A stretch of 64,000 nt of DNA from Unio delphinus (GCA_029339505.1 JAQISU010000094.1:9443501-9507500); one strand, 5' to 3'; numbered from the stretch's first letter, positions 41,992 to 52,045 are shown. Notes: generated by a model from the letters alone, not told the origin. Made by a program: numbers and translations.

Positions 41992-43413
41992 ATGGAGGAG
42001 TTCGAGAGATATTCAAAAATTACGCATTGGAAAAATATTGAATTCAATCTCGATAGAGTCTCCACTGATGTACCAAAGGGTCTAATAAGTGGTAGAAGCA
42101 TGTTGGGTAGAATCCTCGATGGTTTTAATGAATTCAAGCGAGATGGAGCATCTCACTGTTGGTCGACATTTCGAATTGATGGTAGTGTTGATGCTACCTT
42201 GAACGACGAAAGAGCATCAGTGATAATCTCACATCTTGACAAGAAAAAAGCATTTTTTAGAGTGAAATTCATTATCCGCTCAGAAACGGGGAATTGGATT
42301 ATACGCGACAAATTTGAACCCATCCTGAAAAAAGGAGAACTGTCACTGTGAGTCAGGGTTCCAAACCAGGAATTCTGACTGGGATTAACAAACCGTAATA
42401 CGAGAGGTCATATCCTGTACCAGCATTTGTTTATGGGATCTATTCGATAAATGATAAACCGGGTATTGAAAAACTAAAACCAGTGAAACTGTCACCGTTG
42501 ACTTCGTCAAGAATAAATTGTGTAGCAGAACGAATAATAGAACACTTCACAAATGCGTTGCGTGGAAACAAATTGACGGATCTAAGAGACAAAAAAAAAT
42601 AAACGAATGGGGATTAGCAGTAAAGGAGAGAGAAGCAACAATTCAAGATATAGCCAAATCAGAAACATCAACAAGATTCCCAATAACCGTAATGACGATA
42701 ACGGGAGAGGTATTAAACGAATCAAAATATAAATCAAAAGGAGCTCCAATCAAAATTATTTACCAAAACGAACATGCATGGACACCTGCGGTAACAATAT
42801 TTCCGCGGAATAGAACCATAAAATATTACATGGGAAATGTATTTGATTTTATTTACGAGTTAAGTAAAAAAAAAGATCCTGTGTCAGTGTGGTTACATCA
42901 CAGTTTTGTAGACGAAGAGGGTAAATCGATCAATTTGTTCGACCCAATGGCGAATTATACCGTATTGAAGACCTCCACAACGACATGATAAAACTAGCTA
43001 GTGGTTTTTCAACAGATTACGACGAACAATTATTAACAAACTGTTTTACAATTCCATCAGTTGCACTTCATTTCACGATTACGAGAAATCTATGGAAACC
43101 AACACACGCAGAATTTCTCTCAGATATCGAATCAAGCTACGTCGAATATAACCATGGTGGATTATGGAATACAAAATACGACCCCAAAAGTATTTCGGTT
43201 GTTATCCAGGGAGTTTTCTTGGGTACGGAGAGTGCTCTGAGGACTTCAAAACATTTGGACATCCCACACATGAGATGACCCGTGTTGCGATTAGTGGACC
43301 ACTGCCTGATTTTCATCTCACCGGAATCGCCCTTGTGGTATCATTTAAATTGGCTAAAGGACTTCATTTGTGTTGTTATGTTTGGTTTGGTAGACACATC
43401 GCTGAAAAACCCT
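41992..43413 (+). pseudogene. PolB-helicase gene, outer copy, 5' part
   Basis: Starts at the ATG at 41992 and reads through several frames (41992-42351, 42518-42988, 42985-43278, 43164-43415), matching inner 53398-54870. It reaches just past polymerase motif A (CYPGSFLGYGE near 43200) and stops at GRHIAEK, where the inner Polinton inserted. The gene resumes at 58980. Confidence 0.8.
43408..43413. repeat. Target-site duplication of inner Polinton, left
   Basis: AACCCT here and TACACT at 58980-58985, each one change from AACACT, which is the sequence at the same codon in the inner polymerase gene. Confidence 0.7.
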
Positions 43414-43697
43414 AGCAGAGAGGGTGAATCGGACAACTTTTAGACAAAAAACGATTTTAACCCTCAAAACGGCAAATAGAGCCTTCCTACGAATTTTCAT
43501 GTTTTAAACAAAAAAAAATAAAGTCTCCATTTGTCAAACAGAGACTTAGTCATTTTTGTCTGAAAACATGATCTTGCAGGGGGTGTGAATGCAGGTTTCA
43601 AAATGCCTCCATTGGGTCAAAAAACACGATGGACAACTCACCCCTATGATTTCAACCAAATATTTTATCAAGTCCGACACGATATCGTGTCCTCGGG
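43414..43697. repeat. Inner Polinton left terminal inverted repeat
   Basis: Starts AGCAGAGAGGGTGAATCGGA and matches the reverse complement of 58694-58977 over 284 bp with about five substitutions and two or three length differences by eye. It includes the inverted copy of the last codons of the ATPase gene and a 16-bp perfect palindrome GACACGATATCGTGTC at 43676-43691. Confidence 0.95.
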
Positions 43698-43699
43698 TC

Positions 43700-45051
43700 T
43701 TAGGACTTCACAAACAGACTAATTTGTAAAACTTCGCCTTGTAAATCAATCAGATTATTAGACTGGTCAGTGAGTTTAAAATTGATTCTGGTTAATGAAT
43801 CATTATGACACCGCATATAGACTGGATTAACCGGAGACTCAATAATTAGAAACCCTGGAGGAGCTGTTGGTGCAAATGAATGCAAAATATATCCTTGCTG
43901 AGCTTGATTTGATCATTTGAGATTTATTTGATAGCTTCCTTCGATAACATCACATACTAAATTGAGCGCAATCACCTATGAAATATTCCCATTTTGAGGA
44001 GCGATATGCCTGCCGCCTCCATCTGGGTCATTATTATGTTTGAGGATAGTTGTTTGTGGTTATGTTGTTTTTTTTCCACGCATCATGAATTATTCTAAAA
44101 CCAATATCGATGGTGTCACTGAGAATTTTTTTTAGTTCTGGTACGTTATATCCTGGTAGTTTTAATGTTGGAATATCTTTAACGGGAATTTTATAATCTA
44201 TTGCAATAATTGTTCTCGATAGGGAACTATCGTCATCTAATACCTCTTGAATAATTTTCAGATTAAATGTTTCCATATCGTCGATAATTTTGTTGCATGT
44301 TTCTACGACGCTGATAAATTCATCTCGGGTGAGAATGCCGGATTTAAGAGATATTAACAACAGTGAAAAATCATTATTCATTGCTGTGAAGTTTTCAGTG
44401 ATTTTATGCTCTCGAGTTCCATAGCCTCTATCTTTAGTCCCATGATCTACAAATTCACTAAAAAAATTCAATTTATTGTAATCGCTATAGCTTTTTACTG
44501 GATTATCAGATTTTATCCTGTCGGTGATATAATCTTTTTTTGTGGTTCTGGTAAATTAACGGTTTTCCCGGGGGTGGTAATTCAGGCCATCCTAGTACGG
44601 TTCTAATAGAACTCTGATAGATATCTACGACATAATTTGGTGAGTTTATTTCAATGGCAGATGATAGTGTTGGCTCATGAACCGTTATAGCGATTTTTGA
44701 TTCTGCTCCAGTAATCGATTTTATTCTACGTTGCAATTCAGCATTGATTTGTTCAATTTGGTATGATCCGGTTGGTATCGAAACAACGTTCCAGTCTGGA
44801 GTACCGTCGGGATTATTCTTATACGAGAACACCAGTGAATTATTGGGTTGTTGACCACCAAATGATTTTGATCTGATATTAGGCCAACTGTGATACACTC
44901 GTAATTTTGCTAGCGCGATTTCCTTCACGGGGACTGGGATATTGAAATTCACACTGAATTCTGGATTCGTTGATGTTATTGAGATCATGCTTGTTTGTAC
45001 TGGGTTTGTGTTCTCCACTATTTGTTGAAGTAATTCCATCGGCGTTGTCAT
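43700..45051 (-). pseudogene. Penton-like minor capsid protein, inner copy
   Basis: The N-terminal frame (44506-45051, 181 codons) starts MTTPMELLQQIVENTN and holds SITSTNPEFSVNF, DGTPDWNVVSIPTGSYQIEQ and IRTVLGWPELPP. The C-terminal part lies in another frame at about 43700-43990 with PPGFLIIESPVNPVYM and TDQSNNLIDLQGE. Both ends match the family that in Polintons is taken as the penton-like single-jelly-roll protein; the assignment comes from memory of family motifs. A frameshift near 44530 (poly-A run) and the 145-codon frame at 44034-44471 separate the two ends. The start overlaps the tail of the membrane-protein gene by about 170 bp in another frame. Confidence 0.65.
44034..44471 (-). 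CDS. Unknown helical protein or insertion within the penton-like gene
   Basis: An intact 145-codon frame, with an open extension upstream to about 44535 in the same frame. The product is hydrophilic, predicted mostly helical (KKILSDTIDIGFRIIHDAW near the end) and has no motif I know. It lies exactly between the N- and C-terminal halves of the penton-like gene and is absent from the outer copy at the equivalent place. It may be a domain acquired by this protein, a separate small gene or a displaced piece of the fibre-like gene. Confidence 0.4.
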   Translation of the reverse strand: MNFFSEFVDHGTKDRGYGTREHKITENFTAMNNDFSLLLISLKSGILTRDEFISVVETCNKIIDDMETFNLKIIQEVLDDDSSLSRTIIAIDYKIPVKDIPTLKLPGYNVPELKKILSDTIDIGFRIIHDAWKKNNITTNNYPQT

Positions 45052-45517
45052 CGTTATTATACTGTTGTTGTCGCTCTAATTTTGACATCGCAGGATCATA
45101 AATACCTACCATCGCTGAGAACTCACTCTCTGATATAATTGTATCATCGAGCGATGACGATATCAACGAGGATAATTGCGAGCATGCAGTGGATACAACA
45201 TGAAATTGAATTATGTAGTCTTGTAGTTTACGTTGGCTGCATGATATTTTTTTGTTATAATTGAAATAATTCCCGCGATTATTGTTGCCGCGGATATGCA
45301 AATTGGAACAGCTATCGGGGCCATCATTGTTACCGAGGATAGTATAATACCAGCTCCGGTGATTACACCACTCACAGCGTACACGGTAACATCAATTGCG
45401 GTAATGTAATTCTTCGTTGGTATTTGTTAATTTTTTTTGATACTCCTCAATGAGGGTTTTGAGTCTACTTTGAAATTCTCTGACCTGATCATAGCGATAT
45501 TGCGATAATGAAATCAT
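44879..45517 (-). pseudogene. Membrane protein of the virion block
   Basis: The gene is seen only by reading two frames. From the ATG at 45517 comes a helical stretch MISLSQYRYDQVREFQSRLK. A shift near 45410 then leads to a very hydrophobic segment (about 45240-45400, containing AVSGVITGAGIILSSV and AATIIAGIISII) with room for one or two membrane helices. A second shift near 45240 returns to the first frame, which runs through SSLISSSLDDTIISESEF to a stop at 44879. The outer copy keeps the same tail. A small membrane protein next to capsid genes could act in the virion or at entry; function unproven. Confidence 0.55.
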
Positions 45518-45555
45518 TTTATTTTTAAATCAGTTTACGATTTCAGTTGAAACCG

Positions 45556-46419
45556 TTATTTACTTAAATCCATTACGAATTCCAAATACCAAGTTGTTGA
45601 AACCCTAACCAAATTTTTATCAGTAGATGTTATAGTGAACTTTTCAGTTGTATCCTTGTCGATGATCGTTGAAATCGTATTGCTGACCCCAGATGAACTC
45701 GACGATAAAATATTAAATTGAGTCGTTGTCACTAGTGTTAATCGATAAATACCTTTAACGGCTGCAGTGATATCTAATTTGTTGTTTGTAGGTGTCCACG
45801 CAAATGATCCGTGTTGGATCGTGTATACTACGTTGTTGGTTTTCTCATGAGGGATTTTTGTTTTTTCAATGATTGTTATCATCCTCGAAAAATCATTTTT
45901 GATTGCTTCGATGAAGTTTTTCGTCTCATCGATGGATTTTTTAATATCAGGGAGTTTTATTTCAATTTTATCCAACGGGGTTCCAATAAATTTATCCACG
46001 ATGTTTCTACGAAAATTTGAAAACTGTTTTCCTTGTTCTTCAGTTTTAGATTGAAGTGTTGCTAGTTCCAACAGAGAATTTTTTAACTCATCGTTGAGAG
46101 TTTTTAATCTATCTGTAATCGTCGAAAAAAGTACACCCGGTTTGAGTTTACCCTGATCGGAAAATAACGCGATAGTATCCTCGATTGCGTTTCGTTGTTT
46201 AACCAAAATATAATCCAACGACACATTACTAGTTTTCAATTCACCCTAACGATCTTGAAATACAACTATTTCCTCGGGGTCAACACTTGTTAAGTTCAAC
46301 GTCTCAGCTATTTCATCTTCCATTATTTTTTTTATATCACCGGTTGCAGATATTCCTGCAGTGCCATCGGCACCGGGTTTCTTCATCGCTGATAACGATC
46401 TCCCCCAAATATCAATCAT
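45556..46419 (-). pseudogene. Fibre-like/attachment-type virion protein with in-frame TAG
   Basis: The frame from the ATG at 46419 begins MIDIWGRSLSAMKK followed by a short Gly-rich stretch (PGADGTAGISATG), is stopped by a TAG at 46246-46248 and continues in the same frame to 45556 (about 287 codons). The middle (residues about 80-190) is helical and could form a coiled coil; the last 90 residues are Ser/Thr-rich and beta-like (FNILSSSSSGVSNTIST). A WG-containing N-terminal peptide followed by a stalk and a beta-rich head suggests a trimeric fibre-type protein. This is inferred from architecture only. It is absent from the outer copy (deleted). Confidence 0.5.
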
Positions 46420-46518
46420 GATATTTTATACATCTCTCTTTAAAATCGTTTCGATTTCCAGCGACTACTAGTGTATTCATTTACGACAACATGTGGTGGT
46501 TTTCCCCTTGGATGACCC

Positions 46519-46941
46519 TTAGGAGTTAGAAATAGCGTCAAGGACATTTAATACTTCGCTGCCACATATTGGTGGATCATTCATTTGTTGTGTTGGTAAC
46601 GTAGAATACCAAGTCTTCATTGGAAAAGTCCTTAAGCGGTTTATATAACGCATAAACTCTTTTGGCGGGGCTAATCCATATGAATCAAAATAGACGATTG
46701 CACGTGGATCAATAGCGTATGCAACCCAGTGAGTTCCAGGTCCGGTGCTGTTATCTAACTTAATAATACCGGTTTCAACGCTGTTGGGTTGTGCCGGTAA
46801 CTGATCTTTCATAAAGACACCTCTGAAGTTTTGTATCGCTAGTTTTTTAGCGGCATCAATCAAATCAAAATTGGACATTGGAACCAAAGATTCCTCAACT
46901 AGTAAACCGGTCCTAGTCTTAGACCCTTTCCGCTGTACCAT
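46519..46941 (-). CDS. Adenain-type cysteine protease
   Basis: The frame of 140 codons has the adenovirus-protease layout: GTHWVAY with His71, YFDSYG with Asp86, Gln118/119 before DPP, and ICG with Cys126. Such proteases mature capsid proteins in Polintons and adenoviruses. The likely true start is Met22 (46878), which opens a conserved-looking MSNFDLIDAAKKL; the 21 residues before it come from a locally duplicated sequence (GTCTTAGACCCTTTCC at about 46916 and 46960). The C-terminus (CGSEVLNVLDAISNS) is short and the usual CGHLCL is not kept, so activity is doubtful. No counterpart remains in the outer copy. Confidence 0.8.
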   Translation of the reverse strand: MVQRKGSKTRTGLLVEESLVPMSNFDLIDAAKKLAIQNFRGVFMKDQLPAQPNSVETGIIKLDNSTGPGTHWVAYAIDPRAIVYFDSYGLAPPKEFMRYINRLRTFPMKTWYSTLPTQQMNDPPICGSEVLNVLDAISNS

Positions 46942-46963
46942 GAATACGGGGTTCCTGGTAGTC

Positions 46964-47381
46964 TTAGACCCTTTCCCTTATTTTATACCCTCGCCCTTTC
47001 TTCGGTTCATATGATTCAGTAATGCCTTGTATCGCTTTTGCTCCCAAGCCTCCAGCTGCCCCCAATGCGGCTGCTTTTGCAACTGCTGGTGCGGCCGCTG
47101 CAATTAATCCTGGTAACGCAGCAAATAACGGGAATATACCGCCTGTTTTAATCATATTTTGGATAGCAGCCGCAGAAATAGTAATCTGAACACCCTTTTT
47201 TTGCTACAAGTGCATCATTGAAGTGTTTTACTTGACGAGTTGTCAGCGATAATTTATTTGCACCACCATTCATTTGATTAGGTTTCAACGTGATTGTGGT
47301 TCCACATATTTTAGCCGAATGCCATTGCAATTTTTTGACTTGACCAGGAGTTAACGCAACACTAATAACACTATATGACAT
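46964..47381 (-). pseudogene. pX-like minor virion protein, frameshifted
   Basis: Two overlapping frames make one gene. The first (47148-47381) starts MSYSVISVALTPGQVKKLQ with two repeats of the 'T-x-x-Q-V-K' kind (LTPGQVKKL, LTTRQVKHF). The second (46964-47155) is an Ala/Gly-rich hydrophobic tail (FPLFAALPGLIAAAAPAVA) ending in basic residues. They join in the A7G3 run at about 47200-47210, where one extra base shifts the frame. The layout resembles small Polinton and adenovirus core or membrane-active proteins. Exact role unknown. Confidence 0.6.
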
Positions 47382-47430
47382 TATACATAATAGATTGATT
47401 CTAAATCGTAAATTGTAAAGAAAAAATCGT

Positions 47431-48926
47431 TTACATATTTTCTACTGGCGCATCTACCACTTTCATTCTTCCACCAACACCTTCGAGTAGCATTGATTTA
47501 TCACTGAGAATGACAGCAACTGCTCTATAATTAGCAATAGTACCACTAGTCACATTATTAGCTCTAAAATGTATATCAACAACTGACTGTCTTGTCAAAT
47601 CAAGATGTTCCAACGAAAAGTAATAGATCGGATACAGATTCTTAAAATCAAATTGTGATATTTGCAGACCAGTATCAACATTTTGATCGCGTGCCATAAA
47701 TGACAACAGACGATGATAAACTCGTGCAATATGATTTTCTGTGTAATTAAGTTGTATATCCTCGGATGGTTCCTGTTGGCCGTTTATTCTAAGTGAGACG
47801 TCTTTAACACCTAATGGATCAAATATCATATGGCTGGAGAGTTGATTGCCAACTCGTGTGTTATCCTGTAACGCAATAATTATATATGACGTGGGGCAGA
47901 AACGCCTTGTTTTGATGCTATATTCCACGTGAATAACCCGTTAATATTTGATTGCTTTACATCTGTACTTACCGTTAGCCAACTTATCAGTGATTTTCCT
48001 CCTTGGTTCATAAATGATAATAATCGTTCTTCTGCAGTAATTGATCGAGTCAACACTGGCATCCATAATGACAGTTTTGTTAAAATGACTTTACCGGCAT
48101 CATCATTTACATGATCTGCAGCTGGGTTTGCTGGAATCCTCCAAATTGCGTCATTATCATCACTCTTTCGCACCAGTGCTACTGTATGCTTCGCTCTATA
48201 AATAACTTTTCGTACATTTCTACAGAATCCAAAAATATGATGCAGTGGAATCGCGCATGAAAATGATTTACGCCGCCCATCCAACATTGACATACGTGTT
48301 GCAGCTCCTAGATTGAAATTAGGATCGTTGTTTATAACTACAGCCTCGACATCAGCATCATCATTAGCAGCACTGACTTATTTTGGTCGTCTCATAGTAA
48401 ATGGATTTCCTCCAGCGGTATTTTTAACATCTTTTGCAAACATCATAGAAGGTCCTGCTGATCTTGTATAATCATCAGAATATCTTGCTAACCCGATTAT
48501 TGTTGTAGCCACATCAACATCGCGATCTATCGACTCAATTTCTTTTCCATCAATGAGGTATCTAGCACTCTCAAATAGCGCCATGATACCATTATTGACA
48601 AACCCGACTTGAGTACCAGCTGGATACGGTGCTGGTACAGCAGGAGTATCAGCAGCTGTTACAAGTTCTCCTTCTACTTCAATAAACGCTTCAGCGGGTA
48701 GAAAATATTTACTGGCATCATGAACTTGAAGTTCAATTCTTGATCGACTATTTGAGTCTATTGCATGATAGGCATAATATTGATAATCGCGTACAGAATC
48801 ATCCTTGGGGACTGGGGCGTCTATATCAAACGCTGGATCAGGTGACCTTTTGAACATTTTATTATATATCCATTGATCTAAATCGTGAAATAGTAAACGA
48901 TTTTCACCGTCGTGGTCGTAAGCCAC
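47431..48926 (-). pseudogene. Major capsid protein (double jelly-roll type)
   Basis: Three pieces: 48378-48926 (starts AYDHDGENRLLFHDLDQWIY, includes LFESARYLIDGKEIESID and YTRSAGPSMMF), 47880-48293 (HHIFGFCRNVRKVIYRAKH, the WIPV-like LSLWMPVLT) and 47431-47928 (ending RAVAVILSDKSMLLEGVGG). The first two share a frame, parted by a TAA at 48378-48380; the last follows a one-base shift near 47890. It matches the family named after nematode F54H12.2, regarded as the Polinton major capsid protein. The first codon is GTG at 48926, perhaps a mutated ATG. It overlaps the core-like gene by 23 bp. Confidence 0.8.
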
Positions 48927-49296
48927 TTCTTGCTATCATATGTGCGATATTGCTTGGGTCGGGGGTCATCAATGACTCTAGTTTTTCATCTACTGCGTTA
49001 TTTATTATTTTACTAACACTTGCAGGCATAACTGCAGTAGATGGTAACGGTTCTTTTTTTCGTCTAACTAGCGCTGTTAATTTATTCTTCGCGGCTGAAA
49101 ACGCTTTCCCGGCAAGATCTCCAACAGTACTAATACCCTTATCACGAATAACATCAATGGCTTTCATTCCTAATTGTTTAGCTAACGGCATCACTTTTGG
49201 GGCCATTCTTATAAATAACCCTGCAATGGTATCACCGAAACAATCTCCGTAATATGCTCTATAAACCGGAAATCGTGAATTAACTACATAGACGCT
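48904..49296 (-). pseudogene. Small basic core/minor-capsid-like protein, start lost
   Basis: From Met at 49206 the frame runs 100 codons, with AIDVIRDKGISTVGDLAGK, basic LVRRKKEP and PASVSKIINNAVDEK. The frame is also open upstream for about 30 codons matching the outer copy (VVNSRFPVYRAYYG), but where the outer copy has ATG the inner reads AGC at 49294-49296. So the natural start is lost and only an internal Met remains. Likely a DNA-binding or capsid-interior protein. Confidence 0.6.
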
Positions 49297-49345
49297 AGTT
49301 GGTTTATCATGATTCTAGTGTATGATCATTATTTGAAATTGCTAG

Positions 49346-49377
49346 CAATTTTTCAATTGTAAAACAATTTTTCAATT
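49346..49377 (-). promoter_or_regulatory. Repeated upstream AT motif, copy 1
   Basis: TTTTTCAATTGTAAAACAAT followed by TTTTTCAATT lies about 50 bp upstream of the core-like gene. The same run recurs 20 bp upstream of the next leftward gene (50391-50415). Candidate late promoter element. Confidence 0.35.
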
Positions 49378-49382
49378 CGTTT

Positions 49383-49952
49383 TCAGTCACTATGATACCT
49401 ATTTTCTACTAAATCGCTAATGAAACCTCGATATGTTTTGATATCCATGATACCACCTTGAAATAACCGTCTACAGATATCAGCTGCTTCATTAATTATT
49501 TCCGGTGAATTATTTCCAGCTCGGAACCCTCCGATTAGAACATCTAATCGTGATATATCATTGATAACACTATCAGGACATACCCCACTTGGGGTCCCAC
49601 TGGAATCTCCTAATCCCTTTCCGCTATAACCAGTTGCTTCATCCAGTTTGTCTGTATCCGTGGGTTGTAAATAATCAAAAGCATCATCATCATCTCGATC
49701 AGGTAGTTGTTGTTGTTTTTTAGGCGAGAAGGATATTTTCTTTGCAGGTTGCTGTCGCTTTCCTAGCAATTTTTGCGGTTTTTGTTGTTGTTTAAACTCT
49801 TTATATTGATTATACACTGTACCCACCATCTTGATATATTCATTGTATGATGCACTTGTGTCAATTTGACTTGTTTTAGTTTTGATTTTGTAGAATATAT
49901 CAGCCCAATGGATTATATTTCTAACATATCTATGATGTTCTGGTTTCAACAT
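49383..49952 (-). CDS. Helical scaffold-like protein, C-terminal part
   Basis: The frame of 189 codons (from LKPEHHRYVRNIIHWADIF) has a Gln/Lys-rich middle (FKQQQKPQKLLGKRQQ), an Asp run (DRDDDDAFDY) and a conserved end (RAGNNSPEIINEAADICRR, ENRYHSD). It overlaps the upstream frame by 7 bp at a GA7 run (TATGAAAACAGAAAAAAATG), and one base more or less would join them. In the outer copy the corresponding segments lie in one gene. No named domain; placement in the virion block suggests a structural or scaffold role. Confidence 0.5.
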   Translation of the reverse strand: MLKPEHHRYVRNIIHWADIFYKIKTKTSQIDTSASYNEYIKMVGTVYNQYKEFKQQQKPQKLLGKRQQPAKKISFSPKKQQQLPDRDDDDAFDYLQPTDTDKLDEATGYSGKGLGDSSGTPSGVCPDSVINDISRLDVLIGGFRAGNNSPEIINEAADICRRLFQGGIMDIKTYRGFISDLVENRYHSD

Positions 49953-50371
49953 TTTTTTCTGTTTTCATAAGTCGCAACAACAAGCGCAGGAATTTCTGGT
50001 GGATCAGTCTTATCAATTGCTGCTAACCCATCCTCGTTAAATCTCACGCGTAAATCATCTACTGCTCTTTTTGATTCAGGTGTTTTAGATTCCATTTTGT
50101 GTACAGCTTGTTTTGTTTGTTCAGTTTCCGCTGCTATTTTTTCAAGTTCACCAATAAGAGATTTTCCCGTATCTCCCCGTATAGCACGCTCTACCCCGTA
50201 CGTTGCTGTGGTTACTGGTTTAAACAATTTTTCAGATCCCGCAGCAAAATCAGTTTGTAAACTCTGTCGTTGTTGCAGTTTATTTCTTACAGAGTCACGA
50301 ATTGGTATAAATCTCTTAATTGCATCTAGTCGTTCACGAGCCAATCGGGTCGTTAATGCTTCAATGACCAT
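49946..50371 (-). CDS. Helical scaffold-like protein, middle part
   Basis: 141 codons, strongly helical and charged (LDAIKRFIPIRDSVRNKLQQ, IGELEKIAAETEQTKQAVHK). The outer copy has the same segment directly joined to the N-terminal piece that in the inner element lies at 52200-52402. The ATG used here (50371) may therefore be incidental. Ends at the poly-A run shared with the next frame. Confidence 0.5.
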   Translation of the reverse strand: MVIEALTTRLARERLDAIKRFIPIRDSVRNKLQQRQSLQTDFAAGSEKLFKPVTTATYGVERAIRGDTGKSLIGELEKIAAETEQTKQAVHKMESKTPESKRAVDDLRVRFNEDGLAAIDKTDPPEIPALVVATYENRKKC

Positions 50372-50390
50372 TATTAAAAATCGTAGATTT

Positions 50391-50415
50391 CAATTGTAAA
50401 ACAATTTTTCAATTG
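50391..50415 (-). promoter_or_regulatory. Repeated upstream AT motif, copy 2
   Basis: CAATTGTAAAACAATTTTTC plus AATTG, 20 bp before the ATG at 50371; identical core to 49346-49377. Confidence 0.35.
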
Positions 50416-50439
50416 CAACACAATTTTCCCGAACCCGAC

Positions 50440-51060
50440 CTAACACCACCGTGGAAGTCTTTTTTTGACATTTTAAGGGCGTTATCATTCATGGAGAAAG
50501 TCACATAATTGCTATAAAATATATAATACTGTGACTTTCTCCATTTTTTGACATGTCGGATGATTTTTGATACCACCGTAGAAGTCTTTTTTTTGACATT
50601 TTAAGGGCATTATCATTGATGTTGAAAGTGTCATAATTGCTATAAAATATATAATACTGACACTTTCTCCATTATTTGACATGTCAGATGATTTTTAACA
50701 CGATCATGGAAGCGTTATTTTGACATTTTAAGTGTGTTATCATCGATGGCGAAAGTGTCATAATTGCTATATAATATATAATACTGACACTTTCGCCACT
50801 TTTTGACATGTCGGATGATTTTTAACACGATCATGAAAGCGTTATTTTGACATTTTAACAGCTCTATCATCGATGGAAAAAGTGTGGAAATTGTATATAA
50901 AATAAATAATACTGACACTTGCTCCATTTTTTGACATGTCGGATGATTTTTAACACGATCATGGAAGTGTTCATCGATGTTGAAAGTGTGGAAATTGTAT
51001 ATAAAAAAAATAATTCCACACTTTCAACATTCTATTTTGATCAATCTGAATCATCGTATC
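50440..51060. repeat. Tandem array of hairpin units, about 105-130 bp each (five copies)
   Basis: Each unit has a hairpin followed by a spacer with TTTTTGACATGTCGGATGAT, a (C/G)ATCATGGAAG-type phrase and TTTTGACATTTTAA. Stems: 50491-50505/50530-50544 (ATGGAGAAAGTCACA, perfect), 50624-50633/50658-50667, 50748-50760/50785-50797 (GGCGAAAGTGTCA, perfect), about 50871-50925 (imperfect) and 50977-50993/51014-51030 (ATGTTGAAAGTGTGGAA, perfect). Loops carry GCTATAAAATATATAATAC or TTGTATATAAAA. Stem changes are matched on both arms. No coding frame. Confidence 0.9.
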
Positions 51061-51960
51061 GAGAAAACCATCCATTAACGGTCCATCGATTTTTTATTCA
51101 GTGTGTGTGAAATATTTTTATTCAGTGTGGAATATTTTTATTCAGTGTGTGTGAAATATTTTTTATTTAGTGTATGTGAAATATTTTTTATTCAGTGTGA
51201 AATATTTTTTATTCAGTGTGTGTGAAATATTTTTTATTCAGTGTGAATTATTTTTATTCTGTGTGTGTGAAATATTTTTTATTCACTGATTTTAACACCA
51301 CCGTGGAAGTGTTATTTCATTATGAGACACGATGTTGAAAGTGTGGAAATTGTATATACAATAAATAATTCCACACTTTCAACATTGACATTTGATCAAT
51401 CTGAACCGTCCATCAATTTTTTATTCAGTGTGAAATATTTTTTATTGCAGTGTGAAATATTTTTATTCACTGATTTTAACATCACAGTGGAAGTGTTATT
51501 TCATTGTGAGACACCTTCCTTCATCGATGGAGAAAGTGTCACAGTTGCTATAAAATATATAATACTGACACTTGCTCCATTCTATTTTGATCAATCTGAA
51601 CCGTACATCAATTTTTATTGCTGTGAAATATTTTTTATTCAGTGTGAAATATTTTTTATTCAGTGTGTGTGAAATATTTTTTATTCAGTGTGAAATATTT
51701 TTATTGCAGTGTGAAATATTTTTTATTGCAGTGTGTGTGAAATATTTTTTATTCACTGATTTAACATCACCGTGGAAGTGTTATTTCATCGTGAGACATC
51801 TTCGTTCATTGATGGAGAAAGTGTCATAATTGCTATAAAATAAATAATACTGACACTTTCTCCATTCTATTTTGAAACCGTCCATCGATTTTTTTATTCA
51901 GTGTGAAATATTTTTTATTCAGTGAATGTGAAATATTTCACACTGATTTTGTCATTTTCA
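51061..51960. repeat. GTGTGAAATATTTTTTATTCA short-repeat array with three more hairpins
   Basis: A 20-26 bp phrase (TTATTCAGTGTGTGTGAAAT, ATTTT) is repeated about 20 times in clusters. Three larger units each add a TTCACTGATTTTAACA(T/C)CAC phrase with GTGGAAGTGTTATTTCAT, then a hairpin: 51332-51348/51369-51385 (17 bp, perfect), about 51526-51580 (imperfect) and 51812-51826/51851-51865 (15 bp, perfect). Frames of up to 116 codons here are repeat translations. Nothing like it is in the outer element. Confidence 0.85.
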
Positions 51961-52045
51961 ATCAAAAAGTCCTAAAAAAAATGAAAATCTCTTTGAGCGT
52001 CGGTCACAATCAAAAAATGACAAAATCTCTTTGAGGGTCGGTCAG

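Noticed and set aside
51322..51829. Frames of 85-116 codons in the short-repeat array
   Set aside because: They translate the GTGTGAAATATTTTTTATTC repeats and overlap the hairpins.
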